Shown: piece by piece, positions 11,729-23,664 of the stretch | Layout: every line of letters starts with the position of its first letter | How positions within the stretch are numbered: position 1 is the stretch's first letter | Origin: Dipteronia dyeriana | Taxonomy: Eukaryota; Streptophyta; Magnoliopsida; Sapindales; Sapindaceae | NCBI GenBank assembly: GCA_032871835.1 | Contig: CM065303.1 | Coordinates: 21,826,001 to 21,890,000 of the forward strand | Direction of reading: 5' to 3' | DNA: 64,000 nucleotides | The notes under the pieces: generated by a model | Databases searched by the model: none | Seen by the model: the letters and a program-made list of their open reading frames with translations, nothing else | Told to the model about the DNA's origin: nothing | Program-made: the position numbers and the translations under genes

Positions 11729-14506
11729 TCATTCCTTATAAGAGTCAATGTTAGGACACGTTTGTTTGTTGTGTCCAATTGAATGACAGATGATACACTT
11801 GCGGCGGTATTCATCGGGAACAGCTCTTCTTGTACCTTCATTAATCATCGGTGGATTAGAACATCTCCTGTAATTATGCCTTGGTTGTCCACATCTTCTA
11901 CAGGATTGTGTAGTTGTCCTCTCCGAAGACGAGACATGGCGACCTGCCCTCGGGCGTCCTACTTGTCTCTTGGAGTTTGGATTCAAAATCACCCTCTGAG
12001 CAATGTCAGATGGCACAACCCAAGTGGAAGGATGGCCCACCAGCATAATAGGAACCGAGTACGCGTTAATAAGTGTCTGTGTCTTGTAGTAGTCCGCACA
12101 CAAAGTTGTGAAGCCCAAGTTTCGCTCCCTGTTAAAAAAAATTGAAAACGATCAGCTTCACCAAGAAAATGATCAGTAGGTTTTTAAAGTTGTGAAGTCC
12201 AAGTTACAATAATCTACCGTGCCGCCGCAAGGGCATGAGAACATGGAAAATGATCCATTTGAAATTTGTTACAAGAACAAGTCTTCTGAGCTAAGTCTAC
12301 GGTCCACTGTTTTCCAGACCGCCTGACCAAAAAAATGTTTCAGTCGACTGGATTAACGGTCAAATAACCACACTTCTCCACACGTTTTAAGAGCACAATA
12401 TGTGTTGCGTCGGTCAACTGATGACGCATGGTTTGTGCAGCTCTATAGCGATCATGAAACCACTGTTGCAGCATATTCCTAATGAACTCAGCCATAGTCA
12501 ACATAGGAAGTTGGCGTGCAAATTTGAGGCATGAGTTTATGCATTCTGCAGCATTAGTCGTCATCACCTTATACCTCTCTTCTGGGCAGTGTACACGGGA
12601 CCACTTGTGTGGACCGGCATCAATGACATAATCATATGCATTCTGGTGCAAGTTTCTTAACTCTTCCATATGCTGGTTATATTCAAACTCGGTGTATGCG
12701 CGTGTTGCTTTGTCCATTATTACGGCAACATCCTTCCTATGAAATCGCTTTTCGACATTTTCAGCAAAGTGCCAGCAACATATGGTATGGGTGGCATAAG
12801 GGAACACTTTAGAAATCCCCTGCTTCAATGCTTGCATGCCTATCGAAAATGAAAACTAGCTCATCAATATGACCTAGGGCACCCTTCAAGCAATCCAAAA
12901 ACCATTCCCATGAAAGATTGTTTTCTGAGTCGTCGTACCCAAAAGCAATTGGATACACCTGTTCGTTCCCATCTTGTGTTGTTGCAACAAACATTGTACC
13001 CCAGAATCGTCCCTTCAAATGGGTATCATCAACGACAATGACTGGACGCATACACGTTTGGAATCCTCTAAGTGAGGCACCAATCGACATGAAGAAGTAT
13101 AGAAATGTATCATCTTCGTTGCACAGTAAGTCAGTGATTGTGCCGGGATTTTGTTGTTCCAAAACGTTACCAAACGATGGAAGCAGTTGGAAGGTTTCCT
13201 CATGTGTTCCATATGTCAGTGACAACGCATAATCGAGGGCGGCGTGTGCCTTACTGTACATGATTTGGATTCCATACATTGATTTCATGTCGGCGATTAT
13301 GTCCTTCGGACGCATTAGTCGACCATCTTGTTGTTGAAGTCTAGGTGCAATAACTTCTCCAATTGTGACTGCACTAGCTTGTCGGTGCCGGCGGTGAATT
13401 TCCTCTAACGGACAAGTGTGTTCGTTGACAAAACTTCTTACTTGAAAGTATGTGCCTTCATCTCTCCTCACTGCTCTTAACTTCCACATACAATTTCCCA
13501 TCAAACAAACTAGATGTAATGTTGTCTTATTGTACCTTTTTACCTTCCACTCGAAGTTCTGCCGCATTGCAAAATGGCCTACTAGTCTCTTCAAATCTTT
13601 TTTCATTGTAAAAAACTGGCCTTTATATATCATGCTTGTAGGTTCATCTTCAAACAAGTTCCTGCTTCCACCAATACCAAACGAGTATGATTCTGCTCCT
13701 GGAATAACCCATGTTCTTGCATTATTTGAATCATCTGCGGTTACATTAGCCCTCCCATCGGAGGTCCCAACTATATCTAGTGCACTGGAACTAAATCTGT
13801 GTATATGTCTTACACGTCTTTTCGTTTCGACAGGTTCTGCATCATCATGATTGTCCTCTACATTTTCTACAGAATTTAAATTGCCCTCATTATCCACCTC
13901 ATGATTCACCCCAACATTCAGTGCTGTATTCTCCTCATTGTTGATGTCATTGTAGATCTCATTGTATTGGTGGTTGTACTCTCTACCATTCATCTCAATA
14001 TGACAACCACATACATCGTCGAATTGAGGTTCCGGTCTATTATCATAGGCGACTACTTCCGGTGGGACAACACATATGTTTTCCCGACCATCAATCCCAC
14101 TTCTTTCTGTGAACAACTGGTTGCTTCCGCCTGACGATCGAAATTGTTGGGTGTTATCAGGATGAGGGATATCTTCACCAATGACACCTCCCGCTGGCCT
14201 CTCGATTAGACTAACACATACTTGAGGGATCACTCTATCTTCCCCTAGCATAAACTGAACATCGTCATTGTTTCTTATAAATGTACGACATGTAGTCCCA
14301 GGAACAATTGATAGAGACTGTAGCTCAGCACTGTATTTGTTCTCATCAAACTTCACAATGGTTTGCACGATCGACACCAGTTCGTCGTAACTCAAATTCT
14401 TTGACACATACAAACCTTGGTTATCGGAACCTAAATACCTCTGATTTTCGTCTGGTAATTGCTCTCATCGACTGTTGTAAGATATGACTATTCTCACCCT
14501 ATCCAT
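11729..14506 (-). pseudogene. mudrA: MuDR/mudrA-type transposase
   Basis: Minus strand. The start codon is probably at 14506-14504. The order is: N-terminal PB1-like region; MuDR DNA-binding region with Cys/His residues (near 13620-13400); DDE transposase region with Asp-Asp-Thr-His-Leu-Lys-Gly (near 13035), Ala-Thr-x-Gln-Asp-Gly-Asn and Asp-Arg-His-Ala-Ser-Ile (near 12850), then Cys-Cys-Trp-His-Phe-Ala; a SWIM zinc finger (Cys-Ser-Cys...Cys-Ser-His, about 12275-12235); a probable intron near 12205-12130; and two C-terminal CCHC knuckles (near 11890 and 11765). Lesions: TGA at 14467-14465 where the family has Trp, a one-base insertion in the G run at 12817-12820, and TGA at 12342-12340. Antisense open frames across it are shadows. 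It would bind the element ends and cut them if intact. Confidence 0.9.
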
Positions 14507-14604
14507 TGTCCTGTCAAAACCAACATCAAAGACCATTAATAAGGAAAAAAATATTTCATATTAAATTTACAATTATAAAGGATTAAACAAAAATCAAAAG
14601 TGTA

Positions 14605-15090
14605 AGATATTAAGCTTTTTTTAAAAATGGATCGAGATTTTTTTTGTACATGATCGAGCCGTTTTTGTACATGACCGAGCTATTTCTAACGGGATCGAGC
14701 TTTTTTTGTTCAAGACCGAGCTTTTTTTCTACATAATCGAGCTTTTTAATATATGGCTCGAGCTTTTTTTCATATGCCTCGAGCCTATTTGAAAGGGATC
14801 GAGCTTTTTTTTAGGGATTGAGCTTTTTTTGAGGAATCGAGCTTTTTTTGTGCGGTATCCAGCCTTTTTCAAAAGGGATCGAGCTATTTGTGTGAGGGAT
14901 CGAGCTTTTTTTGGCAGGGATCGATCTTTTTTTCTGATGGATCGAGCCTTTTTTGCCAAGGATCGAGCCTTTTTTCCAGGGATCGAGCTTTTCTTTTTAA
15001 GTATCCAGCATCTATTTTTGGAATCGAGCATTTTTAGAATTTGATCGAGACTTAGTTTCACATTTCCGAGCTTTTTTACAAATGTTTGAC
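14605..15090 (+). repeat. Right subterminal minisatellite array of the MULE
   Basis: About 22 units with the same TCGAGC plus T-tract core as the left array and in the same plus-strand orientation. The spacers are more varied (gcaggg, tgatgg, ccaagg). The two arrays are therefore direct, not inverted, repeats of each other. Open frames across it (minus 14729-15190, plus 14829-15044) only translate the repeat. Confidence 0.9.
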
Positions 15091-15480
15091 CTTTTTTTAA
15101 AACATTTTCACCTTGTATGCCCATGATTATAAACTTGTTTGCACCACTACAGCTCAACTCGTCCAAATATATATACAAAAAAATATGCATACATGTTCAT
15201 TCATTCTTTGTAAAAAGTTTACAACTCCAGGACATCAACATAAAAAAATTCAGACAACATGTTCATAAATGTTCATACAGTGTTATACCACACAGAAATA
15301 CAATAAAAAATGGAAATGAAGATCAGAAATATTATTTTACCTTCTTGTGCAAAATCTGGAATATGTGCAATATCTGGAATACAATAAATCTGGAATGGAG
15401 CTCGTTTTGTGAATAAAAAATGGAATAAGTGATTGATTTTCAGACAACTTTATTACACGACAACCTTTAAAGAATAAAAT
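15091..15480. other. MULE interior right of the array, no gene seen
   Basis: AT-rich, with no recognisable coding region and no repeat other than short poly-A runs. Confidence 0.5.
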
Positions 15481-15608
15481 ATCGATTATTTAAGGGCAAT
15501 TTCGGTAGTTCACCATAATAGGTGCCTTTTAAACTTAACTTATTATAAAGGTGACATCACTGCAATTGACCAACAAAAAGGTGACATTCCTCACCATTTC
15601 CACTGAAC
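15481..15608 (-). repeat. MULE right terminal inverted repeat
   Basis: Holds ggtgccttttaaac and ggtgacat. These are the inverse of the left-end core aaaaggcacc and its outer gRcac motif, about 65 bp apart as at the left end. Confidence 0.7.
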
Positions 15609-15695
15609 AAATATATATATATATATGTTAAGCAAGAAGCAGTGGCATGAAATACATACAGAGTAGTGATATATTTATATATTGTGAACAGTGAC

Positions 15696-15746
<51 letters not shown>

Positions 15747-16123
15747 TCATATTTTATGTGTTTTTGAAACACATAGAAGAAAGAGTTTCTTCAATTCTCT
15801 CTACATCCTCCATTCAAGTTCCTGAGACCGTGACGTGCCCACACGCAGTTACCAGATCCGGGAGATAGCGAGGAAGATCGAGTGGTTCATATATGAGTAC
15901 ATAGTATTTCAGACATTAGCACATCGTAAAGTGAAGGAGCCTCCAAAAGTTGGTATGTTCTTTTGATTTTTGTTGATTACAATTTCCTGTGTTTACATAT
16001 TGTATGTATTGGTTCCGAAAAATAATTACGATCCAAAGTTTACTGGTCCCATATACAGATATGATTTGTATAAAAACTTTAAAACCTAGTTCCGCTGCAT
16101 GACCGGTGAACGGGGTTCCAACA
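15609..16123 (+). repeat. Left LTR of copia B, second part
   Basis: Resumes the LTR with the same sequence as 22755-23267 (aagcagtggc..., then the long shared run to ggggttccaaca). It contains a (TA)n tract at 15699-15742. Confidence 0.85.
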
Positions 16124-16324
16124 ATTGGTATCAGAGGAAAGGCAGTAGCGACTTGCTGATCCCCGGGAACTCTCACGCGTGATCGTGTGACGAAGCGTGG
16201 CTCACCGCCTGGGGGCTTCTTAGAGGAGTGCTCTGATAGGTATCTATGGGTGTCACCCCAAGGAGTTGGGACCGTGCCCACACCCATGAGATGGGAATTG
16301 GTATCCAACAATTGGTATCAGAGC
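16113..16324 (+). promoter_or_regulatory. Primer-binding site of copia B, present twice
   Basis: ccaacaattggtatcagag occurs at about 16118-16136 and again at about 16305-16323, 187 bp apart. The first is followed by GA, the second by CC, so only the second has the full 12-base TGGTATCAGAGC complement of initiator methionine tRNA. Reverse transcription would be primed here. Confidence 0.8.
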
Positions 16325-17873
16325 CAATTTATTTTTCGGAACATGAAATTGTTTTCAATGCTCCTGTATGTATGAATTGTGTAGGCACAATTTAAATTAA
16401 CTGTATGATGTTTTTGTATGTATATTATTATTATTATTATTATTTAATTTACAAAAACATTATTGATCGTTAATTATATGGTACTGTGGATTTAGGGTTT
16501 ATGGGTTGTATTATTATTATTTTATTATTTTTTATTATTATTATTGTATTGTTAAAAAAAATGTAACCTATATTGAAGACCTGGAAAAATCGCGAAGATG
16601 GATTCTTGAGATGAATCGGAGTGACCTGAAGAGACTGGAAGATATCTAAAGTTGCTAGAAGACCAATGAATGCCTTGGGAAATTTTTGTAATTTTAGATT
16701 CCAATTTTTAGGTTAAATAATCAACAGTACTCGGTCAATTTATGTATGCTTTATATTATGTGATGATAAAAGCATTGTCATGCATGCGTATGTCATTTAG
16801 ATTAGATGTGCCTACACAAATATATTTGATATGTCATACATGCATCATAGCCTGATATTTTATGTTTTTTTAATATGATTAAAATGGGCAATATACATAA
16901 TTGGATATGAATAATGAGATTAGTTTTTTAATGGTTAGAAAACTTGGTAATTCTCATTAATATTAATCTAGTTATTAAAGAGTTTAATAAGTTAGATTAA
17001 TAGGGTCATTTATTGTAATTAGGATTAATATGATTAATTACCTAAAAATAAATGAACCGAATAAAGTATTAGAGTTTTAATAGTTAAAATTTGGTAAACA
17101 CTAACAAAATAATATAACCCTAGTAAATAGTTTACAAAGACTTAAAATTATTCACTAATAGATTAGATTTTTAAATGTTAAAAATCATTAATAATTTATT
17201 AGTTAATTATAATTTGGTTCTAATTAGTTAATGCGCTAGATAACTTGATTAAAGTTGGTCGTTTAATCCGGTAGAGTCTAGGTGCATTAACGGTTAAAAG
17301 AAAACCCTAATTTTAAAATAGTGAGTGGGAGAGGAATATATGACATATATATCTCGCGGTCTCCATCATTAGTTCAACACCGTGAGATCCGAGTGGGGCC
17401 TCGTGACGGCTTTGATTTCGTCCTCCCTAAGGAGGGTTTCCACAAAGGTCAATACCAAGGTTGACTTCCTAACGGATAGGATTTCTGAGGGTATTTCGGG
17501 ATTGACCGACCCTAAGGCGGCAATTCTCGAGTTAAGCTCGTGAGATCTGAAATGGTGGGTTACACTCACAAAGGTTTTGATTAAGTTTGTTAATTAAAAA
17601 CTTGACTGAATGAACAATGGTTGAATGATATGGAATCAGAGTTATTCTAGAATATCATTTTATTGAGAATGTCTCGGTCCAACATATAAAGACTTGACCG
17701 ACCCTAAGGCAGCACTTATTTATGGTCTGTTGGATTGTCGTGGTATAGTAATTAGTTTTAGGGTAGTTCTAGTTCCTTAAATATGTTCATGCATCATGTT
17801 TAAATTTATGCCAAAGCACTCGCACTTGTTTTAAATAAATGACTGAATGAATGTTTTATTTATTTCAGCAATA
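16325..17873 (+). other. Leader of copia B
   Basis: An AT-rich 5' leader without coding features, including (ATT)n near 16425-16445. The phrase gaccgaccctaaggc appears twice (about 17505 and 17697), and the segments around both copies look related. The minus-strand frame at 17369-17569 has no recognisable feature. Confidence 0.5.
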
Positions 17874-20800
17874 ATGTCTTCTGCATTACTTAATATTCTC
17901 GCAAACGACATATTAACTGGTAATAACTACGCTAAGTGGAAACTTATCATTAATACAATATTGGTCACTAAAGACTTGTGCTTACGGAGGAATGTCCTCC
18001 AGCGCCTGCTGTCAATGCCACACGAACTGTTCGAGAGGCATACAAGCAAAGGGTAAGCCCAAACCTAAGAAAGCCCAAAACAAGAAGAAGTCCAAGAAAA
18101 GTAAATATGGTTTACTTGTTCTTGAGTCGTGTTTAGTAGAAGATTATTCTTCACCCTGGATAGTTGATTCGGGGGCCACTAACCATGTTTGTTCTTCTTT
18201 ACAATTGACTGATTCTTAGACACAGCTAGAGGAGCAAGCCTTCTCAATGCGTGTGGATTCAGGGGATGTCGTGTCTGCACGAGCAGTGGGCGTAATTAGA
18301 TTACATTTTTGTAATAATTATATATTGTTGGACAATGTATTTTATATTCCTGAATTTACACGGAATTTGATTTCCGTTTCTAAGTTGTTAGAACAAAAAT
18401 ATTCTGTTTCTTTTAATAATAAGTCTGTTATTATTGGAAAGAATGGTCTGAATATTTGTTCAGAAATTAATGAAAACAATTTGTATGTGTTAAGACAGTT
18501 AATACATACTACACTGCTTAACACCGAAATGTTTAAGGCTGAAAAACCAAAAACTAAACGACATAAGATTTCTCCAGATAATGACACGTATCTCTGGCAT
18601 CTAAGGCTTGGTCATATCAACCTTGACCGGATAGACAGACTAGTAAAAAACGGACCTTTAAGTGAGTTAAAGGTTGGCACCTTACCTGCCTGCGAATCTT
18701 GTCTGGAAGGTAAGATGACTAAGAGACCTTTTACTGGAAAAGGGCTAAGAGCTAAAGAACTGCTAGAGCTTATACATACAGACGTATGCGGACCGATGAA
18801 TGTTAAAACAATGGGTGGTTATGAGTATTATGTCACCTTTATAGATGACTACTCAAGATACGGATACGTCTACCTTATGCAATTGAAAAGTTCAAAGAAT
18901 TTCGAGCTCAAGTTGAGAATCAATTAGGTAGGACTATCAAGTCACTACGATCGGATCGTGGTAGTGAGTACCTTGACCAAGAGTTTGAAGACTTCATGGT
19001 CGAGCATGGGATAATTTCCCAACTCACAGCTCCCGGTACACCTCAGCAAAATGGTGTAGCGGAGAGGAGAAATAGAACCCTAATGGAAATGGTGAGATCT
19101 ATGATCAGTTTCTCATCATTACCAAATTCCTTCTGGGGATATGCGTTACAAACAGCGGCATACATTTTGAATGTAGCGCCATCCAAATCTGTTCATAAGA
19201 CTCCCCTAGAGTTATGGAATGGTCGTAAAGCTAGTTTGCGACATTTCTGCATATGAGGGTGTCCAGCACATGTGCTGAAGAATATAACTGGAAAGCTAGA
19301 CTCCAAATCTGTTGTCTGCATGTTTGTAGGATACTCCAACGAGACCAGAGGTGGACACTTCTATAGTCCTGAAGATAACAAAGTATTTGTATCGACAAAT
19401 GCAACGTTTCTTGAGGACAATTACATTAGTGACCATAAACATCGTTCCAAGATTGTATTAAATGAGTTGGAGCCTGGTGAGACTAGTGCTTCATCAACAA
19501 GAGTTGTTGTTTCACAAACATCTGAGAGTCAGATGGTTCCTGATCAGGATACACTACCACCTAGATGTAGTGAAAAGGTTGTGAGACAACCTGAACGTAA
19601 TTTAGCTATAGGTGAGGGACAAGGTGTTGTCTCTGCTGATAGTGTTGATGATCCATTGACATTTAAGAATGCAATAGAAGATCCTGATAAAGATGAATGA
19701 CTTAAAGACATGAATCTCGAGATGGAGTCCATGTACTCTAACTTAGTCTGAGATCTTGTAGACTTACCAGATGGGGTAAAACCCATAGGGTGTAAGTGGA
19801 TCTACAAGAGAAAGAGAGGAGTAAACGGAAAGGTAGAGACATTCAAGGCAAGGCTAGTGGCCAAGGGTTATACCCAGAAAAAGAGGGTCGATTATGAAGA
19901 GACCTTCTCACCAGTAGCCATGTTTAAGTCTATTCGGATTCTCTTATCCATTGCTATCTATTTCGATTACGAAATTTGGCAAATGGACGTCAAGACTGCA
20001 TTCTTGAATGGCAATCTTAATGAGAGCATATATATTATGCAACCAGAGGGATTAGTGTCTTCAGATCAAGAGAAAAAGGTTTGCAAGCTGCAAAGGTCCA
20101 TCTATGGGCTTAAGCAAGCATCTAGATCTTAGAACATCAGGTTTGATGATGTGATCAAAACCTATGGCTTCGAGCAGAATGTCGATGAGCCTTGTGTTTA
20201 CAAGTGCATCATTGATAAGAAAGTAGTTTTCTTGGTCCTATACATAAATGATATCCTACTCATTGGGAATGATGTGGGAGTATTGTCTGATGTAAAGGGT
20301 TGGTTGGCTAGCCAATTCCAAATGAAAGATTTGGGAGAGGCAAGTTATGTTCTTGGGATCCAGCTTATAAGGAATCGTAAGAACAAACTCATAGCACTGT
20401 CTCAGGCATCATATATCGATAAGATTCTTGTGCGATTTTCGATGCAAAACTACAAGAAAGGTAATTTATCTTCCAAGCATGAAGCTCACTTGTCTAAGGA
20501 ACAGTGTCCTAAGACACCTCAAGAAGTTGAGGATATAAGATGTGTACCTTATGCATCGGCAGTAGGTAGTCTCATGTATGTTATGTTATGCACTAGACCG
20601 GACATCTGTTATGCAGTGGGAGTAGTCAGCAGATACCAGTCCAACCCAGGATTGGATCATTGGGTTGTTGTCAAGACAATTCTCAAGTACCTTTAGAGAA
20701 CGACAGACTATATGCTAGTGTATTCCGGGCAGGATTTGATCCCGTTAGGATACACGGATTTTGATTTTCAATCAGACAGGGATTCTAGGAAATCCACGTC

Positions 20801-21226
20801 TGGATCAGTATTCACCATGGGTGGTGGAGCCATTGTAAGGAGAAGTATCAAGCAATCTTGCATTGCTGACTCCCAATAGAAGCCGAATATGTAGTCGCTT
20901 ATGAAGCTGCTAAAGAGGCTGTTTGGCTCCGTAAGTTCTTGAGTGATCTGGAAGTTGTTCCAGACCTAGATAAGCCCATCACACTTTATTGTGATAACAA
21001 TGGTGCTGTGGCTAATTCCAAATAACCAAGAAGCCACAAAAGAGGGAATCATATAGAGAGAAAGTATCATCTCATTAGAGAGATAGTGCAGAGAGGAGAT
21101 GTGATCGTCACCAAGATAGCCTCACAAGACAATCATGTTGATCCATTTACGAAGACCTTACCGGCTAAAGTGTTTTCGGGTCACCTAGATGGTCTAGGGT
21201 TACGAGACATGCCTCACATGCTTTAG
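17874..21226 (+). pseudogene. Copia gag-pol polyprotein of element B
   Basis: The order is copia-typical: gag start with Leu-Thr-Gly-Asn-Asn-Tyr-Ala-Lys-Trp-Lys (17910), protease Trp-Ile-Val-Asp-Ser-Gly-Ala (18159-18180), GAG-pre-integrase His-Leu-Arg-Leu-Gly-His...Cys-x2-Cys (18597-18705), integrase core Asp-Tyr-Ser-Arg and Gln-Gln-Asn-Gly-Val-Ala-Glu-Arg (18845-19070), reverse transcriptase Met-Asp-Val-Lys-Thr-Ala-Phe-Leu-Asn-Gly (19984), RNase H to the stop at 21224. Most of gag, including its zinc knuckle, is deleted near 18050. The catalytic YVDD box reads Tyr-Ile-Asn-Asp (20241-20252), so an essential Asp is lost. There are stops at about 19254, 20130 and 20694, and frameshifts near 17975, 18050, 18900 and 20870. 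It is inactive. Confidence 0.93.
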
Positions 21227-21240
21227 TGCAAGTGGGAGAT

Positions 21241-23267
21241 TGTTGGGGTTTATGCCCTAAAGATGTAATACATTCTTGTTGTGTTGTTTATTATATAACT
21301 TGTGCTGTTTATTATATAACTTGTGCATAAATTTAACATCCAAGATTGCCGGATGTAATCTTGAACTGTGTATATGAGTGTCATATACGGATGGATACAG
21401 TAAGAGACGTGCAATCTAAAGAGTCCATAGATAGCAAATAAAGATGGGTACTTTATTTGTGGTTAATCTATAGTTGTGGTTTATTCCGTAATGTACGGTG
21501 ATTCTATCCTGAATCATTCATATAGAGATATGAGAATGGAGGCACCTTGTATGATGTGATCATATAGGACTGGGCCATGATCTATATGAATCTCTCACCA
21601 ATATCCGTTTATCGATGAGATTTATATATATCAACTAATGATGGCTATATGTGGGTGATCTTAATCCTGAGTAACTTATCGACTCCTTCAGGTTAGATCG
21701 TGGTCTTTGATATACCATGGGTGAGGTCGGATGCAGTTCCCGATCAATATGCTCTGTATGTTGGGATTACGATTTGGCTTGTGGCTGGGAAGGTTTGTAC
21801 ACAATAGTGGAATCCACTCCTTCTTGTGAGAAGTAGATGGTAGTTTCCTTAAGAGTTGATTCGGGGCTTGGACAACATAAGCGCTCTCCTAATTCCTTAA
21901 GGAAATAGGATTTATTGTTCATTATAGAATCAACGGTGCTTAAAGGATATATGTAAATAGAGGGGTATAACAGACATTATGACCCAGCTCTAATTATGAA
22001 CAACTGTGGAGGATTACACCATGTGTAATAGCTATATCGATGGACACCGAGTTGTATCGGTCTGTATAAAAGCGTCTACAGTTGAGAGAGTGCAGCTTCG
22101 GGTTTTTAATGGAATAACACCGGAGTTAATAATCAAGGAATATTAATTAAAGAGTTTAATTAATGATTCTGAGGATTATTGGTGCTCAAAATACTGTGGG
22201 TCCATTAGGTCCCCTTGCTAGCCCGATCGATTTAGGTAACAAGGGTCACTGTTAATTAATTGGATTGTCCAATTAATTGTGTTACAAAAGTGACACGTAT
22301 ATGTTCGGGAATTAATTGAATAATGAGATTATTTAATTAATGATTGTTAATAGTTAAATTAATTAAATAATTAGATTATTTAATTATATTGATAATTATG
22401 AATTATTAATTAACTATTAATTGGAGGGTGTTAGTTGATATATGGATTTACGTGAAGATAAAATAATATGATTATTTTATTTTACTAAATCATTTATATA
22501 AGTATTTGAATTTAAGTTTAAATTTAAAATACTTATCATCATTTTTAATATATTAGATATATTTGAAAAGTATAATTAAAAGATATATATCAACTAATAA
22601 CACAAGAGATTGCATTGGATGCAAATTGATGTGTACATAAAACAATAATAAAAAATAATCAAAAGAAGAATTTGTATAGGATGCAAATACTTAATTTATA
22701 TATAATAGATATATATTGGTGCAGGGTTTTAAGAAAAGTATCGTGATATATATATATATATATTAAGCCAAAAGCAGTGGCGTGAAATACATACAGAGCC
22801 GTGATATATTTATATATTGTGAGAAGTGGCGAGATATATATATATATATAAAGCAGCAGTAGGTGCAACGTAATATATACATATATTGTTTCATGTTTTA
22901 TGTGTTTTTGAAACACATAGAAGAAAGAGTTTCTTCAATTCTCTCTACATCATCCATTCAAATTCCTGAGACCGTGACACGCCCACACGCAGTTACCAGA
23001 TTCGAAAGATAGCGAGGAAGATCGAGTGATTCAGATAGGAGCACATAGTATTTCAGACATGAGCACATCGTAAAGTAAAGGAGCCTCCAAACATTGGTAT
23101 GTTCTTCTGATTTTTATTGATTACAATTTCCTGTGTTTATATATTGTATGTATTAGTTCCGAAAAATAATTACGATCCAAAGTTCACTGGTCTCATATAC
23201 AGATATGATCTGTATAAAAACTTTAAAACCTAGTTTCGCTGCGTGACCGGTGAACGGGGTTCCAACA
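21241..23267 (+). repeat. Right LTR of copia B
   Basis: A 2,027-bp LTR beginning tgttggggtt directly after the purine tract agtgggagat and ending ttccaaca. It is uninterrupted and shows what the left LTR looked like before the MULE insertion. Confidence 0.9.
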
Positions 23268-23664
23268 ATTGCATGGATACAAGATCCTTATTGATTAGTC
23301 TTCTTATTTGCACTCACACACATTTGCATTAAAGCAATCAAACTCAATTCATGCATATCATTTTAACCATGTCATAATAAGCAAGTTCACATGTCATGGA
23401 GATAAATTATAGGTCATTCAAATGTACTTTTCCAATTAAATCTCCTAGTCTAAAAAATACAAGTTTGAACATAAATATGACATGGATTGCAAATAAAGCA
23501 ATGGTGCACACTTATTAAAAAAAATATATAAACATATATGTTCAACCAAGAATCTCAAACAATTAATAAAAGAGCATAAAATTAATCAACTTTTTGCACA
23601 TAACAAATCATGCAAGTTCGCTCTCTTTGTTGGAGCTCCCCAAATGGGGTCAATTTCAACCAAG
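23268..23664 (-). other. Interior of copia A resumed
   Basis: Non-coding AT-rich sequence that continues element A after the copia B insertion. No pol motif is seen where protease and integrase would be expected, so pol is deleted. Confidence 0.5.

Larger units (their letters stand above)
6520..15608. mobile_element. KAONASHI-type Mutator-like element with transposase and DUF1985-Ulp1 gene
   Basis: A 9.1-kb DNA transposon inside the left LTR of copia B. The LTR resumes at about 15609, in a TA-rich tract, so a 9-bp target duplication cannot be told apart from microsatellite. The ends form an imperfect terminal inverted repeat (core near 6569-6635 and 15505-15580). Internally, in order: left minisatellite array, DUF1985-Ulp1 gene on plus, mudrA-type transposase on minus (convergent), right array. 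MULEs carrying Ulp1-like genes are known from plants (KAONASHI and related elements). Both genes carry stops and frameshifts, so this copy is not autonomous now. Confidence 0.85.
4746..23267 (+). mobile_element. Ty1/copia retrotransposon B inserted in element A
   Basis: A plus-strand element with TGTTGG...CCAACA ends. The left LTR starts at 4746, is split by a MULE, and ends at 16123. Then come a primer-binding site complementary to the initiator methionine tRNA (TGGTATCAGAG), a gag-pol pseudogene (17874-21226), a purine tract (21230-21240) and the right LTR (21241-23267). Flanking bases are attat on the left and attgc on the right, only three of five matching, so the target duplication is weak. 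The two LTRs are clearly alike, with scattered substitutions and one duplicated stretch (about 21290-21320). Confidence 0.88.

Noticed and set aside
12918..14134. Plus-strand open frames of 77-132 codons
   Set aside because: They lie antisense to the well-supported mudrA transposase.
14729..15190. Minus-strand 153-codon open frame with repeated Lys-Ala-Arg-Ser-Leu
   Set aside because: Same artefact, from the right array.
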